Positions 1-8,632 of a stretch of DNA of 64,000 nt are shown here, one piece after another. The stretch covers positions 682,001 through 746,000 of the forward strand of contig JADJNF010000007.1 in the NCBI GenBank assembly GCA_016714445.1, given 5' to 3'. The notes under the pieces were generated by a model, which had not been told where the DNA came from, did no database searches, and saw only the letters and a list, made by a program, of their open reading frames with translations. The DNA is from Saprospiraceae bacterium. GTDB lineage: Bacteria; Bacteroidota; Bacteroidia; Chitinophagales; Saprospiraceae. The stretch's first letter is position 1. The number at the start of each line of letters is the position of its first letter. The translations under genes were made by a program, and so were the position numbers.

Positions 1-543
1 GACGATATGGGAAGTACTTTGTCCCACATCAGGATGATGAGCGAACGGGAATCTATGAGAAAAGAAGCCAATCAATCCTTTAAAACTATTGCGGATAAAA
101 CGGCTGAAGTCATGAACAATATGACAGAAATCATCTGGAGCATCAATCCGAAAAATGACAGCCTGAAAAACATAATAGAAAGAATTCAGGAATTTGCCAT
201 CGATAATTTAGAGCCTATGGGAATGGAAATCTACTTTGATATAGATGAAGTGCCGGGTAACATAAAGCTCAATCCCGAGCATCGGAGACATTTCTATCTG
301 ATCTTCAAAGAGGCCATCAACAATACAGCAAAGTACAGCAGAGCTACCAGGGTTAATTTTTCATTCAAAATGGAAAATAAGAAGATGATTTTAAAGTTTA
401 ATGACAATGGTTTGGGGTTTGACCCAATGATGATCAAGCGTGGCAATGGATTGAAAAATATGGAGAGCAGAGCTCTGGCATTAAATGCTAAAATAAATAT
501 TAACACTGATGAGAATGGTACTCAAATTTCTCTCCTGTTTTAA
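1..543 (+). CDS. Sensor histidine kinase, C-terminal part (cut by window edge)
   Basis: The reading frame is open to the left edge and enters with DDMGSTLS, which matches the stretch right after the phospho-accepting histidine in HisKA_3 kinases (usual form LHDDxGSxLS). The histidine itself would lie just outside the window. A coiled dimerisation helix follows, then an HATPase_c domain: N-box near residue 100 (FKEAINNTAKYS, counted from the first Met) and G1 box near residue 132 (DNGLGFDP), with a second glycine box (GNGLKNM). Family knowledge: such kinases sit at the membrane and phosphorylate a LuxR/NarL-type response regulator. No such regulator is visible downstream; the nearest regulators are LytTR-only proteins, so pairing with them is not supported. 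The upstream sensory part cannot be seen. Confidence 0.85.
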   Translation, partial: DDMGSTLSHIRMMSERESMRKEANQSFKTIADKTAEVMNNMTEIIWSINPKNDSLKNIIERIQEFAIDNLEPMGMEIYFDIDEVPGNIKLNPEHRRHFYLIFKEAINNTAKYSRATRVNFSFKMENKKMILKFNDNGLGFDPMMIKRGNGLKNMESRALALNAKININTDENGTQISLLF

Positions 544-655
544 AGATTAAACATTCAATGTTCAGATCCTTAGGTTGTTCAAACCGATCATTTATTCAAA
601 GCATTCAAGGTTCAATTCATTGGGTTGTTCAAAATCATTTAAGTGTTCGATTCTC

Positions 656-840
656 AATTCTCACATGATCATGTGACAGATGAAATTTTATCCACATCTT
701 CGTAAACGCTATTTTTGGCGCTGTTTAAAAATAGTGCACAAGATGAAATTACTAAAGCAGTATGCCCATGAATCTTATCTTTAAAAGAAGGCCGAAACAC
801 TGATCCTTAGTCATGAGCTATCGCTTAATGCGGCCATCGA
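656..840 (+). repeat. Copy 1 of a duplicated LytTR upstream/5' region
   Basis: This stretch aligns by eye almost base for base with 3693-3877: the palindrome, the following AT-rich leader and the first ~33 codons of a LytTR gene are shared, with scattered substitutions and a few small indels. In copy 2 the frame continues into an intact gene; here it is broken. Confidence 0.85.
661..676. promoter_or_regulatory. Perfect 16-bp palindrome upstream of decayed LytTR gene
   Basis: TCACATGATCATGTGA is its own reverse complement. It lies about 66 bp before the start of the decayed LytTR frame. The same position upstream of the intact LytTR gene (3698-3713) has the same palindrome with one central base changed. 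A regulator operator is a reasonable inference; no binding protein is known from the sequence. Confidence 0.5.
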
Positions 841-901
841 CCCAATGAAGGAGATCAGCAATAAAAAAGATAGTGTCAAAAAACATCGTACACCTGAATA
901 A
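743..901 (+). pseudogene. Decayed LytTR regulator (truncated copy of 3780-4199)
   Basis: The first 33 or so codons match the intact LytTR gene (both begin MKLLKQY and share the SYL, ETLIL and HE.SL stretches), but codon 14 is TAA (782-784), where the intact copy has CAA. The sequence then departs and ends at a second in-frame stop at 899-901, so the entire LytTR DNA-binding domain is missing. It lies 40 bp before a surface-protein gene, just as the intact copy lies directly before another. Read as a remnant of a duplicated regulator. Confidence 0.8.
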
Positions 902-941
902 ATAATCATCTAAAAAATTAAAAAAAATTAAACATTCATTT

Positions 942-3634
942 ATGAGATTTATCATTTACATTTCACTACTAACTTTTGCCTTTTCAAATAAAACATATGC
1001 CGTCACCATCAACTGGGATAGTGGTGGAAATGGCACTTCCTGGACAGATCCATTAAACTGGGATTGTAATTGTTTGCCGGGAGTGGCTGATGCCGTGACC
1101 ATTGCATATGGCGGGGCTAATGTGATCATACCTGCAGGCAGCAATATTCATATCTACAGACTTCTCTCTTACAATACAGTTACCATAGAAGCCGGGGCTA
1201 CGCTGCGAACTGATTTTCTGATCAATCTATGGATAGATGGCAGCTTTACCAATAATGGTACGATCAATGCATACGGAGAAGGAATGTACATATTAGATGA
1301 TCATCAGGTAGTCAATAATGGAACTATAAACTTAGAAGGAACGGACAATTTTATCAGCTTAGGTTTCGGCTCGACGATAAATCCTGCTACGTTTACTAAT
1401 AATGGATCAATAGTTTTTAATAGTACAAACCTTTCTATTCTTGAAATTAAGTCAAATAGTGTTTTTACCAATACCACTTCAGGTAGTATTACTTTCAATT
1501 ATGCTACTTCTTTACTCAATGTCATCTCAGGATCGTTTACCAACCAAGGAAGCATTGAAACAAAAGGGCGCATTATTAATTCTAATACATTGGTCAATAC
1601 CAATACTGGAAATATTCTTGTACATAACTATTCGGAGACTGCTATAAGTAATGGCGGAATTTTACAAAATAACGGTACTATATTAGTGAATAATCCGCTG
1701 CCGACTGCTTTATACTGCATAAATAATTCAGGTACAATATCGGGAACAGGCTCTGTTAGTTTAGAAGGATTTTATAACATTTATAATACCAATACAGGCA
1801 ATATTACCTTCGAAGGTCCAGTTCATTTAGAAGGAGATCTCCATTTTGGTGGCATATTTAATCAAGGAAATATCACTTTTGATAATAATTCAATCTCTAC
1901 AATTAATTGTACTGTCAATAATCAGGCTATAGGTGTCATTACCATAGAAGCATGCAAAAGAGTCATCGTCAATGCCAACTGGCAGAATTATGGTCTCTTA
2001 GTTAATCATGGTACTTTCGAAATCAATTATGCTGATATTACCACACACAACCTATTTACCAATTATGGGATGTATGTAAGTAATTTACCTGCTCCGAATG
2101 TTTCGCCTACCGGCAATATTGGTATTCATCTATTTAAGGTTTTCGGGCAACAATGTGCTGGGACAGAAATCCCAGTTATATTTACAGGAACTGGTACGAG
2201 TTTAACCAACACACCATCAGGGATTTTTACGGATATCGGATTGTCAACTTCAGCAGGTAGTTTTGATTTTGGAACACGAACATTTACACCAAATGCTACT
2301 TGTCATGGTTTAAGTACGCTGTATATCTCCTTTCAGAAGTCAGGATGTAGCCCTGTAGTATTTCCATGGCAGTTTGAATTCCCTATATATGCTCCCACTA
2401 CCTATTATGAAGATACGGATTTTGATGGATTTGGTAATTTGGCCAGTCCTTTATTGGTAGAATGTGCTGCCGCGCCTATTGGTTACTCTTTATTCAGTAC
2501 GGACTGCGATGAAAATAACCCTGATGTATATCCTGGAGCACCAGAAATTTGTAACGACAAGGATTATAATTGTGATGGCATGATCACAGGCACTAATCCT
2601 GCACCTACATGGTATCAAGATTTGGACAATGATGGATATGGCAATGCTTTGGTCAGTATAGTTAACTGTAGTCCTTTAGTTGGATTTGTGGCAATAATAA
2701 TGACTGCAACGACAATGATGGTTTTATTTACCCTTCGGCATTGGAAGGTTGTAACAACATAGACGACGATTGTGATGGACTTATTGATGAAGATTTTCCA
2801 CCCACAACAGTCACTTTTAATGGAAGTGTAGATTCGGATTGGTTTAATACTGCAAATTGGACACCAGCTATGGTTCCCGGGTACTGTATGGATGTCGTTA
2901 TACCTGCAGGTATGATGGTCACAGCGGGTGGTGTGGGCATGACGGCTACCTGTCGGTCTATGAGTATAGCAGCTACATCTTCTGTATCTGTAAATGATAA
3001 TGTACAGTTAAATATTACGGGAGGAACTATGTTCGGTATCTCCAATGCCGGAACTTTAAACTTAAATAATGATTCCTACATCAATGTCCAATACATCAAT
3101 GGTAATGGTGTGGAAAATAGCAACACACTCACCATGACTGGAAATGCAATCCTGTATATCAGCGTGACATCTCAAAGCAGCATACGCAATCTATCTGGAG
3201 GTACTATAACCATAAACAGCAATAATGGTCTGGACATGAATGCTGCTAACGAAAATGCCATTTATAACTTAGGTACCATGCATAGAAGTGGTTTTTTCAA
3301 CGCCAATAATATCACTGGCAGCACGATAAAAAACGAAGGTGTGTTTAATAATAATGATAATCTATTTATCAATGCTTTTGGATTGCCGGGATGGTTTGTG
3401 GAGAATCTTTACGGAGGCATCATCAATAATAATGCAGGACAAACGTGGACATTTCCGATACCAGGATCTTTTTATAATGTATCAGATATGGGATTGGTCA
3501 ATCACTCTGGCGCAACATTTAATAATTATGGTACTCTCCAGTTTTTTGGACACAGGATAGCTGGATCTGGTGCTTTTGTTAGCTATGCGGGTAGTGCTGT
3601 GGAAGGGTGTGTGCCGGGATTGGGATGTCCATAA
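942..3634 (+). CDS. Secreted surface protein with MopE-type metal-binding repeats (frameshifted)
   Basis: An N-terminal signal peptide (residues 1-20, ending TYA) is followed by a NWDC..LPG module and a long stretch of FTNNGTI-like beta-repeats typical of beta-helical surface proteins. Two MopE-type repeats follow (about residues 487-550 and 557-620): aspartate-rich DTDFDGFGN / DLDNDGYGN, then DCDENNPDVYPGAPEICN / DCNDNDGFIYP, then NCDG / DDCDG. The frame breaks after GFVA at 2691-2693. Shifting by one base restores NNNDCNDNDG and joins the second part, which ends at 3634, so one base (an A in an AAA run) appears lost; the repaired protein is 897 residues. The C-terminal part repeats the N-terminal layout (W..ANWTPAMVPG). 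No type IX C-terminal sorting domain is visible. Function unknown; surface adhesion or calcium binding is inference. Confidence 0.75.
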
Positions 3635-3692
3635 TCTTATCCTTAACCCTATTCTCAACCTAAATCTTATCCTTAATCTTATTCTTTTTCTA
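3635..3692. repeat. Short degenerate direct repeats (CTTATCCTTAA-like)
   Basis: The spacer contains three near-copies of a motif built on CTTATCCTTAA/CCTATTCTCAACC, in the gap between a surface protein and the second LytTR gene. Similar simple TTCAA-rich repeats fill 545-655, before the first copy of the cassette. No function can be assigned. Confidence 0.4.
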
Positions 3693-3877
3693 AATTCTCA
3701 CATCATCATGTGACAGACGAAATTTTATTCACATCTCCGTAAGCTCTATTTTTGATGCTGTTTAAAATCAGCGCATAAAATGAAATTACTAAAACAGTAT
3801 GACCCTGGATCTTATCTTCAAAAGGAGACTGAAACACTGATCCTTCGTCATGAGCCATCGCTTCATGCTGTCATCGA
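3693..3877 (+). repeat. Copy 2 of the duplicated LytTR upstream/5' region
   Basis: Counterpart of 656-840. It contains the near-palindrome at 3698-3713 (TCACATCATCATGTGA, one central mismatch from perfect symmetry), the leader, and the start of the intact LytTR gene. Confidence 0.85.
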
Positions 3878-4199
3878 AGCAACGGGACGTATCATATTAC
3901 CCATACCTGGTGGATATCAGTGTTGCCTGCCGGAAGAGATTCTCTATCTGAAAGCGGACAGCAACTACACCGAAATAAATTATACGGATGGTTCCAAAAA
4001 ACTATTATCAAAAACGCTGAAAGTACTGGAAGATATCCTTCCTTCTCATCAGTTTTTCAGGATACACAAGAGTTACCTGGTCAATGCAGCTCATATCACG
4101 GACATCATCCTATCGACCCATGAAAGTGCTGTAAAGCTGACAGGAGGTCATACTATACCGGTGAGCAGAGATAAAAAAGGGGTTTTGCAATTTAAATAA
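3780..4199 (+). CDS. Stand-alone LytTR DNA-binding regulator
   Basis: At 139 residues this is a LytTR domain (about residues 45-139) with a short N-terminal tail and no receiver domain or membrane segment. Family hallmarks: EEILYLKADSNYTEI, LLSKTLKVLED, FFRIHKSYLVN and the C-terminal IPVSRD. LytTR proteins bind direct repeats in front of target genes, often for secreted or surface functions. The gene lies directly upstream of a surface-protein gene, with a gap of 7 to 37 bp depending on the start chosen there, and is probably co-transcribed with it. Its upstream region carries the near-palindrome also found before the decayed copy. Without a receiver domain, how its activity is controlled is unclear. 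Confidence 0.85.
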   Translation: MKLLKQYDPGSYLQKETETLILRHEPSLHAVIEATGRIILPIPGGYQCCLPEEILYLKADSNYTEINYTDGSKKLLSKTLKVLEDILPSHQFFRIHKSYLVNAAHITDIILSTHESAVKLTGGHTIPVSRDKKGVLQFK

Positions 4200-4236
4200 T
4201 AGCTTAATGCCAGTAATTAATGATAAAAGGAATAAA

Positions 4237-5661
4237 ATGCCTGAATTGAAATACATAATTGTAATAATATTTTTTTTTATACATTATGTTCTTGTAGCCC
4301 AATGTGACAACGCATTGCAGTTCCCCGCAACCAGCATAAACGTGGTTTGTGGATACAATACTATATCTGCAAACCAATGGGCAGGAGATTATAATATTAC
4401 CCAAGGGTATCCGGATCAGTCTTATGTTACTTATGGTTCATCTGTTGCTACTGATTTTCTAACCATCAGGAAAACATCCGACAATGCAGTAATTGCCTTT
4501 GGTGTCACACCTTTATCCATAGTCTATGATGTTTCATATGGAAATATAGAAATGCATATCAATACAAATGGAACATGTGGCACTGAAAATGTAAATAGAA
4601 TTACAAATGTATTAGTAGAATGTGGATGTAATAATGCGGTACCGTTTCCTGCCGGAATCATTTTTCTTTCACCCGGATTAAATACCATTGCAACCAATCA
4701 ATGGGCTGGTGATTATAATGTTACTACCAATTACCTTGATGGTGCTTTTTGTACTTATGCTTCTACAGTAAATACAGACTACATCACGCTTCGTAAATCG
4801 AGTGACAATGCCATCCTAAAAACAGGTCTGACTCCTGTAAGTCTTGTATATGATGTGTCTATGGGTGATATTGAAATGCACATCGGTACCAATGCAGCTT
4901 GTGGTACAGAAAATGTGAATAGGACGACTACTGTTGATCAGCAGCTATTCAACATCTATGCAGGTGGTTATAATGATGGATTTCAGAAAACTATAGCCCT
5001 AAACTTAAACCCATTGCCAAACATCTATACGGGTGGCAATAGCGATGGATTTCAGAAAACTATCGCCCTAAATTTAAATCCATTGCCAAACATCTATACA
5101 GGTGGCAACAATGATGGATTTCAGAAAATTATCGCCTTAAATTTAAACCCATTGCCAAACATCTATACAGGTGGCAACAATGATGGATTTCAGAAAATTA
5201 TCGCCTTAAATTTAAACCCATTGCCAAATATCTATACAGGTGGCAATGGTGATGGATTTCAGAAAACTATCACCCTAAATTTAAACCCATTGCCAAATAT
5301 CTATACAGGTGGCAATGGTGATGGATTCCAGAAAACTATCGCCCTAAATTTAAACCCATTGCCAAATATCTATACGGGTGGCAATAATGATGGATTTCAG
5401 AAAACTATAGCTATTAACCAAAACCCAGACTGCTCAGACAATATCGTAAGATGGAGTGGCAAATTAGATATAAACTGGGCAAACCCTGGTAACTGGGATT
5501 GCGGAGTGCTACCAGGCATCAATAGTGAGGTGATCCTGCAATCGGGACTGGATAGATATCCCACAGTATCATCATCTTACGAAATAAAAAAACTACATCT
5601 TAAACCATTGTCTTTGATAAATTTCTTGCAAGACGTGGTTTTTACTATTAACGGTAATTAG
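4237..5661 (+). CDS. Secreted surface protein with seven 23-residue tandem repeats
   Basis: The start at 4237 gives a clean signal peptide (MPELKY then a hydrophobic run ending VAQ); an ATG at 4207 is also in frame. The mature protein has two tandem ~95-residue domains sharing NQWAGDYN, LRKSSDNA, TPLSIVYDVS and GTENVNR, then seven copies of a 23-residue unit (consensus NIYTGGNNDGFQK.IALNLNPLP, about residues 239-399), then a tail with NW..PGNWDCGVLPG resembling the start of the protein at 942. No type IX sorting domain is seen at the end. The near-identity of the repeats at DNA level suggests recent expansion. Co-oriented with and next to the LytTR gene. Function unknown; a surface or adhesive role is inference. 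Confidence 0.75.
   Translation: MPELKYIIVIIFFFIHYVLVAQCDNALQFPATSINVVCGYNTISANQWAGDYNITQGYPDQSYVTYGSSVATDFLTIRKTSDNAVIAFGVTPLSIVYDVSYGNIEMHINTNGTCGTENVNRITNVLVECGCNNAVPFPAGIIFLSPGLNTIATNQWAGDYNVTTNYLDGAFCTYASTVNTDYITLRKSSDNAILKTGLTPVSLVYDVSMGDIEMHIGTNAACGTENVNRTTTVDQQLFNIYAGGYNDGFQKTIALNLNPLPNIYTGGNSDGFQKTIALNLNPLPNIYTGGNNDGFQKIIALNLNPLPNIYTGGNNDGFQKIIALNLNPLPNIYTGGNGDGFQKTITLNLNPLPNIYTGGNGDGFQKTIALNLNPLPNIYTGGNNDGFQKTIAINQNPDCSDNIVRWSGKLDINWANPGNWDCGVLPGINSEVILQSGLDRYPTVSSSYEIKKLHLKPLSLINFLQDVVFTINGN
4951..5433 (+). repeat. Seven tandem 69-bp coding repeats
   Basis: Units start at 4951, 5020, 5089, 5158, 5227, 5296 and 5365. Each is exactly 69 bp, so copy-number change keeps the frame. Units 3 and 4 are identical or nearly so, and only unit 7 diverges at its end. 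Confidence 0.95.
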
Positions 5662-5685
5662 TCATAAAACATAAATATTAATAAA

Positions 5686-7290
5686 ATGCGACATCTACTT
5701 TTGCTTTTTTCATTTCTTCTGAGTTTACAGTTTGTAAACGCAAACAATGTTACCATTGGTGATATAATTTATGATGTACCCGCCGTTCCTGGAGATCCTG
5801 GTTACATTAGTTTTACTTTAAGTTGGGATAATAGCTGGAGGGTGGACAATAATAACCACCCACAAAACAATATGGATGGGGTACTCGTTTTTTTTAAATT
5901 CAGAACAGAGACTGGAGAATGGCAAAATTTATCTTTAGGTGCCCCTTTCAACGGATTTCCTTTTTTTGGACTTCCCGCAAATTTTGAATATGCCAGTTAT
6001 GGAAATGCTAAAATTTTTCACCCATCAACTGTTGGTAAAGGAAGTATAAGTGGACTGTTTAAGTTTTCAACTCCCGCATTACCCTACGATGTTGAAGTAC
6101 GGGCATTTGCAGTAGAAATGGTAAATATACCTCTCTCAAGCACTACTTTTGGAGATGGGAATGGTCTTTCTGAGAGCACAAATGCATTCCATGAAACAGA
6201 TAATAATTATGCAGTTTATAATACTTTTGTTAATGTGGATGCAAATGCTTTTGATGATGATGAAATTGAATCACCAAATAATTTTTCTATAAATCCTGGT
6301 AGTGGGCTTGCACAATTAAACATTGATAATCCTCATTTTCCAACTTATAACGTAACTTGGTGTATGAAGTACGAAATAAGTCAAGGAGCTTACAGAGATT
6401 TTCTAAATACATTGAATGTCACACAACAAACCACCAGAACAGCCAATTTACCTACTTCTCCTACTGGTACAGGTGCTTTGACTACTTCAGGAAATAACCG
6501 CAATTTTATCGAGATTAAGAACCCAAGTGTTGACGGCTTTCCTGCAGAGTATGGTTGTGATGCCTCAGGCAACAATGTGTATGATGAAGCAGATGATGGA
6601 GAATTTGTGGCCTGCAATTATTTGAGTTGGCCGGACATTGCTGCCTGGTTGGATTGGGCAGGTCTTGCCCCTTTGAATGAAATCCAGTTTGAGACAATTT
6701 GCAAAAACAATTATGGTAACCAACCTATTTTTGGTGAATATGCCTGGGAAAATAAGTTAATCAATAGTAGTGCATTTGCTTTAGGTAATTTCAATACACA
6801 ATCAGAATTTGCAAGCAACATCAGTACAACTTTAGGCAATGCAATATTTAATCAATCTGGTCTGGATGGTCCAGTTAGAAATGGTATTTTTTCAACAGCT
6901 ACAACTACCAATCGCAAACAAAGTGGTGCGGCCTTTTATGGGGTGATGGAAATGAGTGGTAACCTTTCTGAAGCATGTGTGACTGTGGGTAATGTAGCAG
7001 GCAGAAGCTATAATAAACTGGGCTTGCCTGGTCTGTCAAGGGGTGATGGAATATTAAGCCCAAATGGAAATGCTTTAGTAAGTTATTGGCCAGGTAATGT
7101 GGCAGCCACGACCATGGAAACTATAGCTACTGCCGAGGTAACCACAGGTGCCGGAACCATCAACCGGGGTGGCTCATGGAATTCTCCAAAAGAGCAATTG
7201 AGTATAGCTGACAGGTCCGGTGGAGAAGTGAGCGCTAGCAGATTGGCAACACAAGGTGGAAGGGGCGTAATTGTGGTAAGTATGTATTGA
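5686..7290 (+). CDS. Secreted protein with SUMF1/FGE-sulfatase-type domain
   Basis: A 534-residue protein with signal peptide (cut near VNA/NN), a beta-rich N-terminal half (VTIGDIIYDVPAVPGDPGYISFTLSW), and a C-terminal half of the SUMF1 (formylglycine-generating-enzyme-like) fold: MKYEISQGAYRDFLN, SWPDIAAWLDWAGLAPLNEIQFETICK, GVMEMSGNLSEACV and NRGGSWNSPKEQLSIADR. In characterised sulfatase-activating enzymes, cysteines bind copper; here the equivalent motif is not obvious, so enzyme activity is doubtful. The same fold occurs in the gliding/type IX proteins GldJ and GldK, but this protein has no lipobox and is not called as either. It closes the surface-protein cluster and is followed by a terminator. 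Confidence 0.7.
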   Translation: MRHLLLLFSFLLSLQFVNANNVTIGDIIYDVPAVPGDPGYISFTLSWDNSWRVDNNNHPQNNMDGVLVFFKFRTETGEWQNLSLGAPFNGFPFFGLPANFEYASYGNAKIFHPSTVGKGSISGLFKFSTPALPYDVEVRAFAVEMVNIPLSSTTFGDGNGLSESTNAFHETDNNYAVYNTFVNVDANAFDDDEIESPNNFSINPGSGLAQLNIDNPHFPTYNVTWCMKYEISQGAYRDFLNTLNVTQQTTRTANLPTSPTGTGALTTSGNNRNFIEIKNPSVDGFPAEYGCDASGNNVYDEADDGEFVACNYLSWPDIAAWLDWAGLAPLNEIQFETICKNNYGNQPIFGEYAWENKLINSSAFALGNFNTQSEFASNISTTLGNAIFNQSGLDGPVRNGIFSTATTTNRKQSGAAFYGVMEMSGNLSEACVTVGNVAGRSYNKLGLPGLSRGDGILSPNGNALVSYWPGNVAATTMETIATAEVTTGAGTINRGGSWNSPKEQLSIADRSGGEVSASRLATQGGRGVIVVSMY

Positions 7291-7366
7291 TTGGCTTTAA
7301 AATATCCTGATAGTTTCTTAATAAGCCATTTCTGGCAGTTATCCATAATATTTTAAAAACTTGCAG

Positions 7367-7396
7367 GCTGGAATCCTTAATTCTGCAGCTTTTTTT
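7367..7396 (+). terminator. Rho-independent terminator after SUMF1-type gene
   Basis: GCTGGAAT pairs with ATTC(TG)CAGC around a 5-nt loop, leaving a 2-nt bulge, and is followed directly by seven T. Confidence 0.6.
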
Positions 7397-7433
7397 CGTC
7401 CTGTTTGTGATATCTGCCGCAAACAGGACGAAA
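7394..7433. repeat. Perfect 14-bp inverted repeat
   Basis: TTTCGTCCTGTTTG and CAAACAGGACGAAA flank a 12-nt loop. It starts within the T-run of the terminator and has no T-tract of its own on the plus strand, so it is not simply a second terminator. Confidence 0.7.
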
Positions 7434-7714
7434 GATTATAAAGACTTTTATCATAATAATCAAGCAGTTACGATAAATTTGCCTAAAATGTTAAACAGTG
7501 TTCCATTTTTTAACAGATCATAACTTAAATAATCAGCTGATTTTTTTTGAATATTATATCTACTGATATTTTTTTAAATGAATGACTCCTTTATTCATGG
7601 GGTCATGGATGATGTTTTAAAATCTCATCTACATTGCGATCGAAGAGCAATGAATTGTGGGTAAGACTTTTACTTTATTTATTTTGTTCTCATTCATACC
7701 ATACATAACATTTA
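7434..7714. other. Intergenic region, no gene seen
   Basis: Together with the terminator region this makes a 424-bp gap. It contains a TAnnTTTG box on the plus strand (7474-7481) with no gene after it, and an imperfect hairpin (ATGACTCC / GGGGTCAT near 7590-7615). Nothing else recognised. Confidence 0.5.
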
Positions 7715-8614
7715 CTATACAGATTTTCGAAAGGAAATGAGCATACCGCAAACGATAATCATAACTATTCCAATCAGACTTAAAAGTCCCGGAAATGCAT
7801 CGCCGAGCAAGGTTCCAAAAATGATAGAAAAGACAATATTACTGTACCCAACAGCACCAATCACACCTGTTTTTTGAAAAGAAAAAGCTTTGGTCAAATA
7901 TATCTGGCCAAATAAAGCGGCAATTCCCAGCAAAAGTATCACCGGATAATGACTAAGCTCAGGAACATCAAAACTATCAATGATAAAATCCAAATGGGTA
8001 GTCTCCACAAAGCTGCCTGTAGTAAGCGACATTATGGGTAGAATTATACCGGACAACATAAAAGAAAGAATAATAGATCTTTGATCATATATTTCACTTA
8101 ATCCCCGGATGCTCAGATATGCCATTCCTGTCATAACAGCATTGGCAATACCTGTGAAATGATGTTTTACGGATAATCCGGAAGTGTCAACAGATGGTAG
8201 AAAAATAAGACAAATGCCTGCAAATCCAATGATTATTGCAACCCATTCTGAAAGTTTCAGTTTTTCGCCAAAGTACCAGGCTGCTGCGAGCGCCAAAAAT
8301 ACAGGATAAGATTGTTGATAGGTAATAGATATGGCCAACCCAATATTTGAAATACCATAAAAAAAAGTATATAAGGCCAAAGTGCCGATGACACCTCTGA
8401 ATATCAAAAGCCAGATTTTGCCCCCTGTTTGTACCACAGGAGTCCTTTGTATAGAATAAAGAATAAATCCAACGCCTATCAGATTTCGAAACAGCACCAA
8501 CTCAATGGGATTGATATCATCTCTCAGATAACGGGCACAAGCTCCTGTAAGGGCAAAACAAAAAGAAGCCACAAGCATAAATAAAATGCCCCTGCTTTGA
8601 CCTGTTAAACTCAT
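7715..8614 (-). CDS. EamA/DMT family transporter
   Basis: At 299 residues it has about ten hydrophobic segments arranged as two EamA repeats (first beginning ILFMLVASFCFALTGACARYL, second around IANAVMTGMAYLSIRG). Family members are inner-membrane exporters or importers of small metabolites; the substrate cannot be read from sequence. It is 18 bp downstream of the large peptidase on the same strand and could be read through from it. A second, distant EamA gene is at 22937-23818. Confidence 0.85.
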   Translation of the reverse strand: MSLTGQSRGILFMLVASFCFALTGACARYLRDDINPIELVLFRNLIGVGFILYSIQRTPVVQTGGKIWLLIFRGVIGTLALYTFFYGISNIGLAISITYQQSYPVFLALAAAWYFGEKLKLSEWVAIIIGFAGICLIFLPSVDTSGLSVKHHFTGIANAVMTGMAYLSIRGLSEIYDQRSIILSFMLSGIILPIMSLTTGSFVETTHLDFIIDSFDVPELSHYPVILLLGIAALFGQIYLTKAFSFQKTGVIGAVGYSNIVFSIIFGTLLGDAFPGLLSLIGIVMIIVCGMLISFRKSV

Positions 8615-8632
8615 GTATTCAAAAGATAAGTC

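Noticed and set aside
688..696. Perfect DnaA-box match TTATCCACA as a sign of a replication origin
   Set aside because: A single box, no cluster, no dnaA/dnaN nearby, and it lies within the duplicated LytTR leader whose second copy has a mismatch.
1..4199. Sensor kinase at the left edge paired with the LytTR regulator
   Set aside because: The kinase is of the HisKA_3 type, which partners LuxR-type regulators, and the LytTR proteins here have no receiver domain.
4951..5433. Regular direct repeats as a CRISPR array
   Set aside because: The units are contiguous 69-bp coding repeats without unique spacers and stay in frame within a secreted protein.
5686..7290. SUMF1-type protein as GldK or GldJ of gliding motility
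   Set aside because: It has no lipoprotein signal and no neighbouring gld genes; only the fold is shared.
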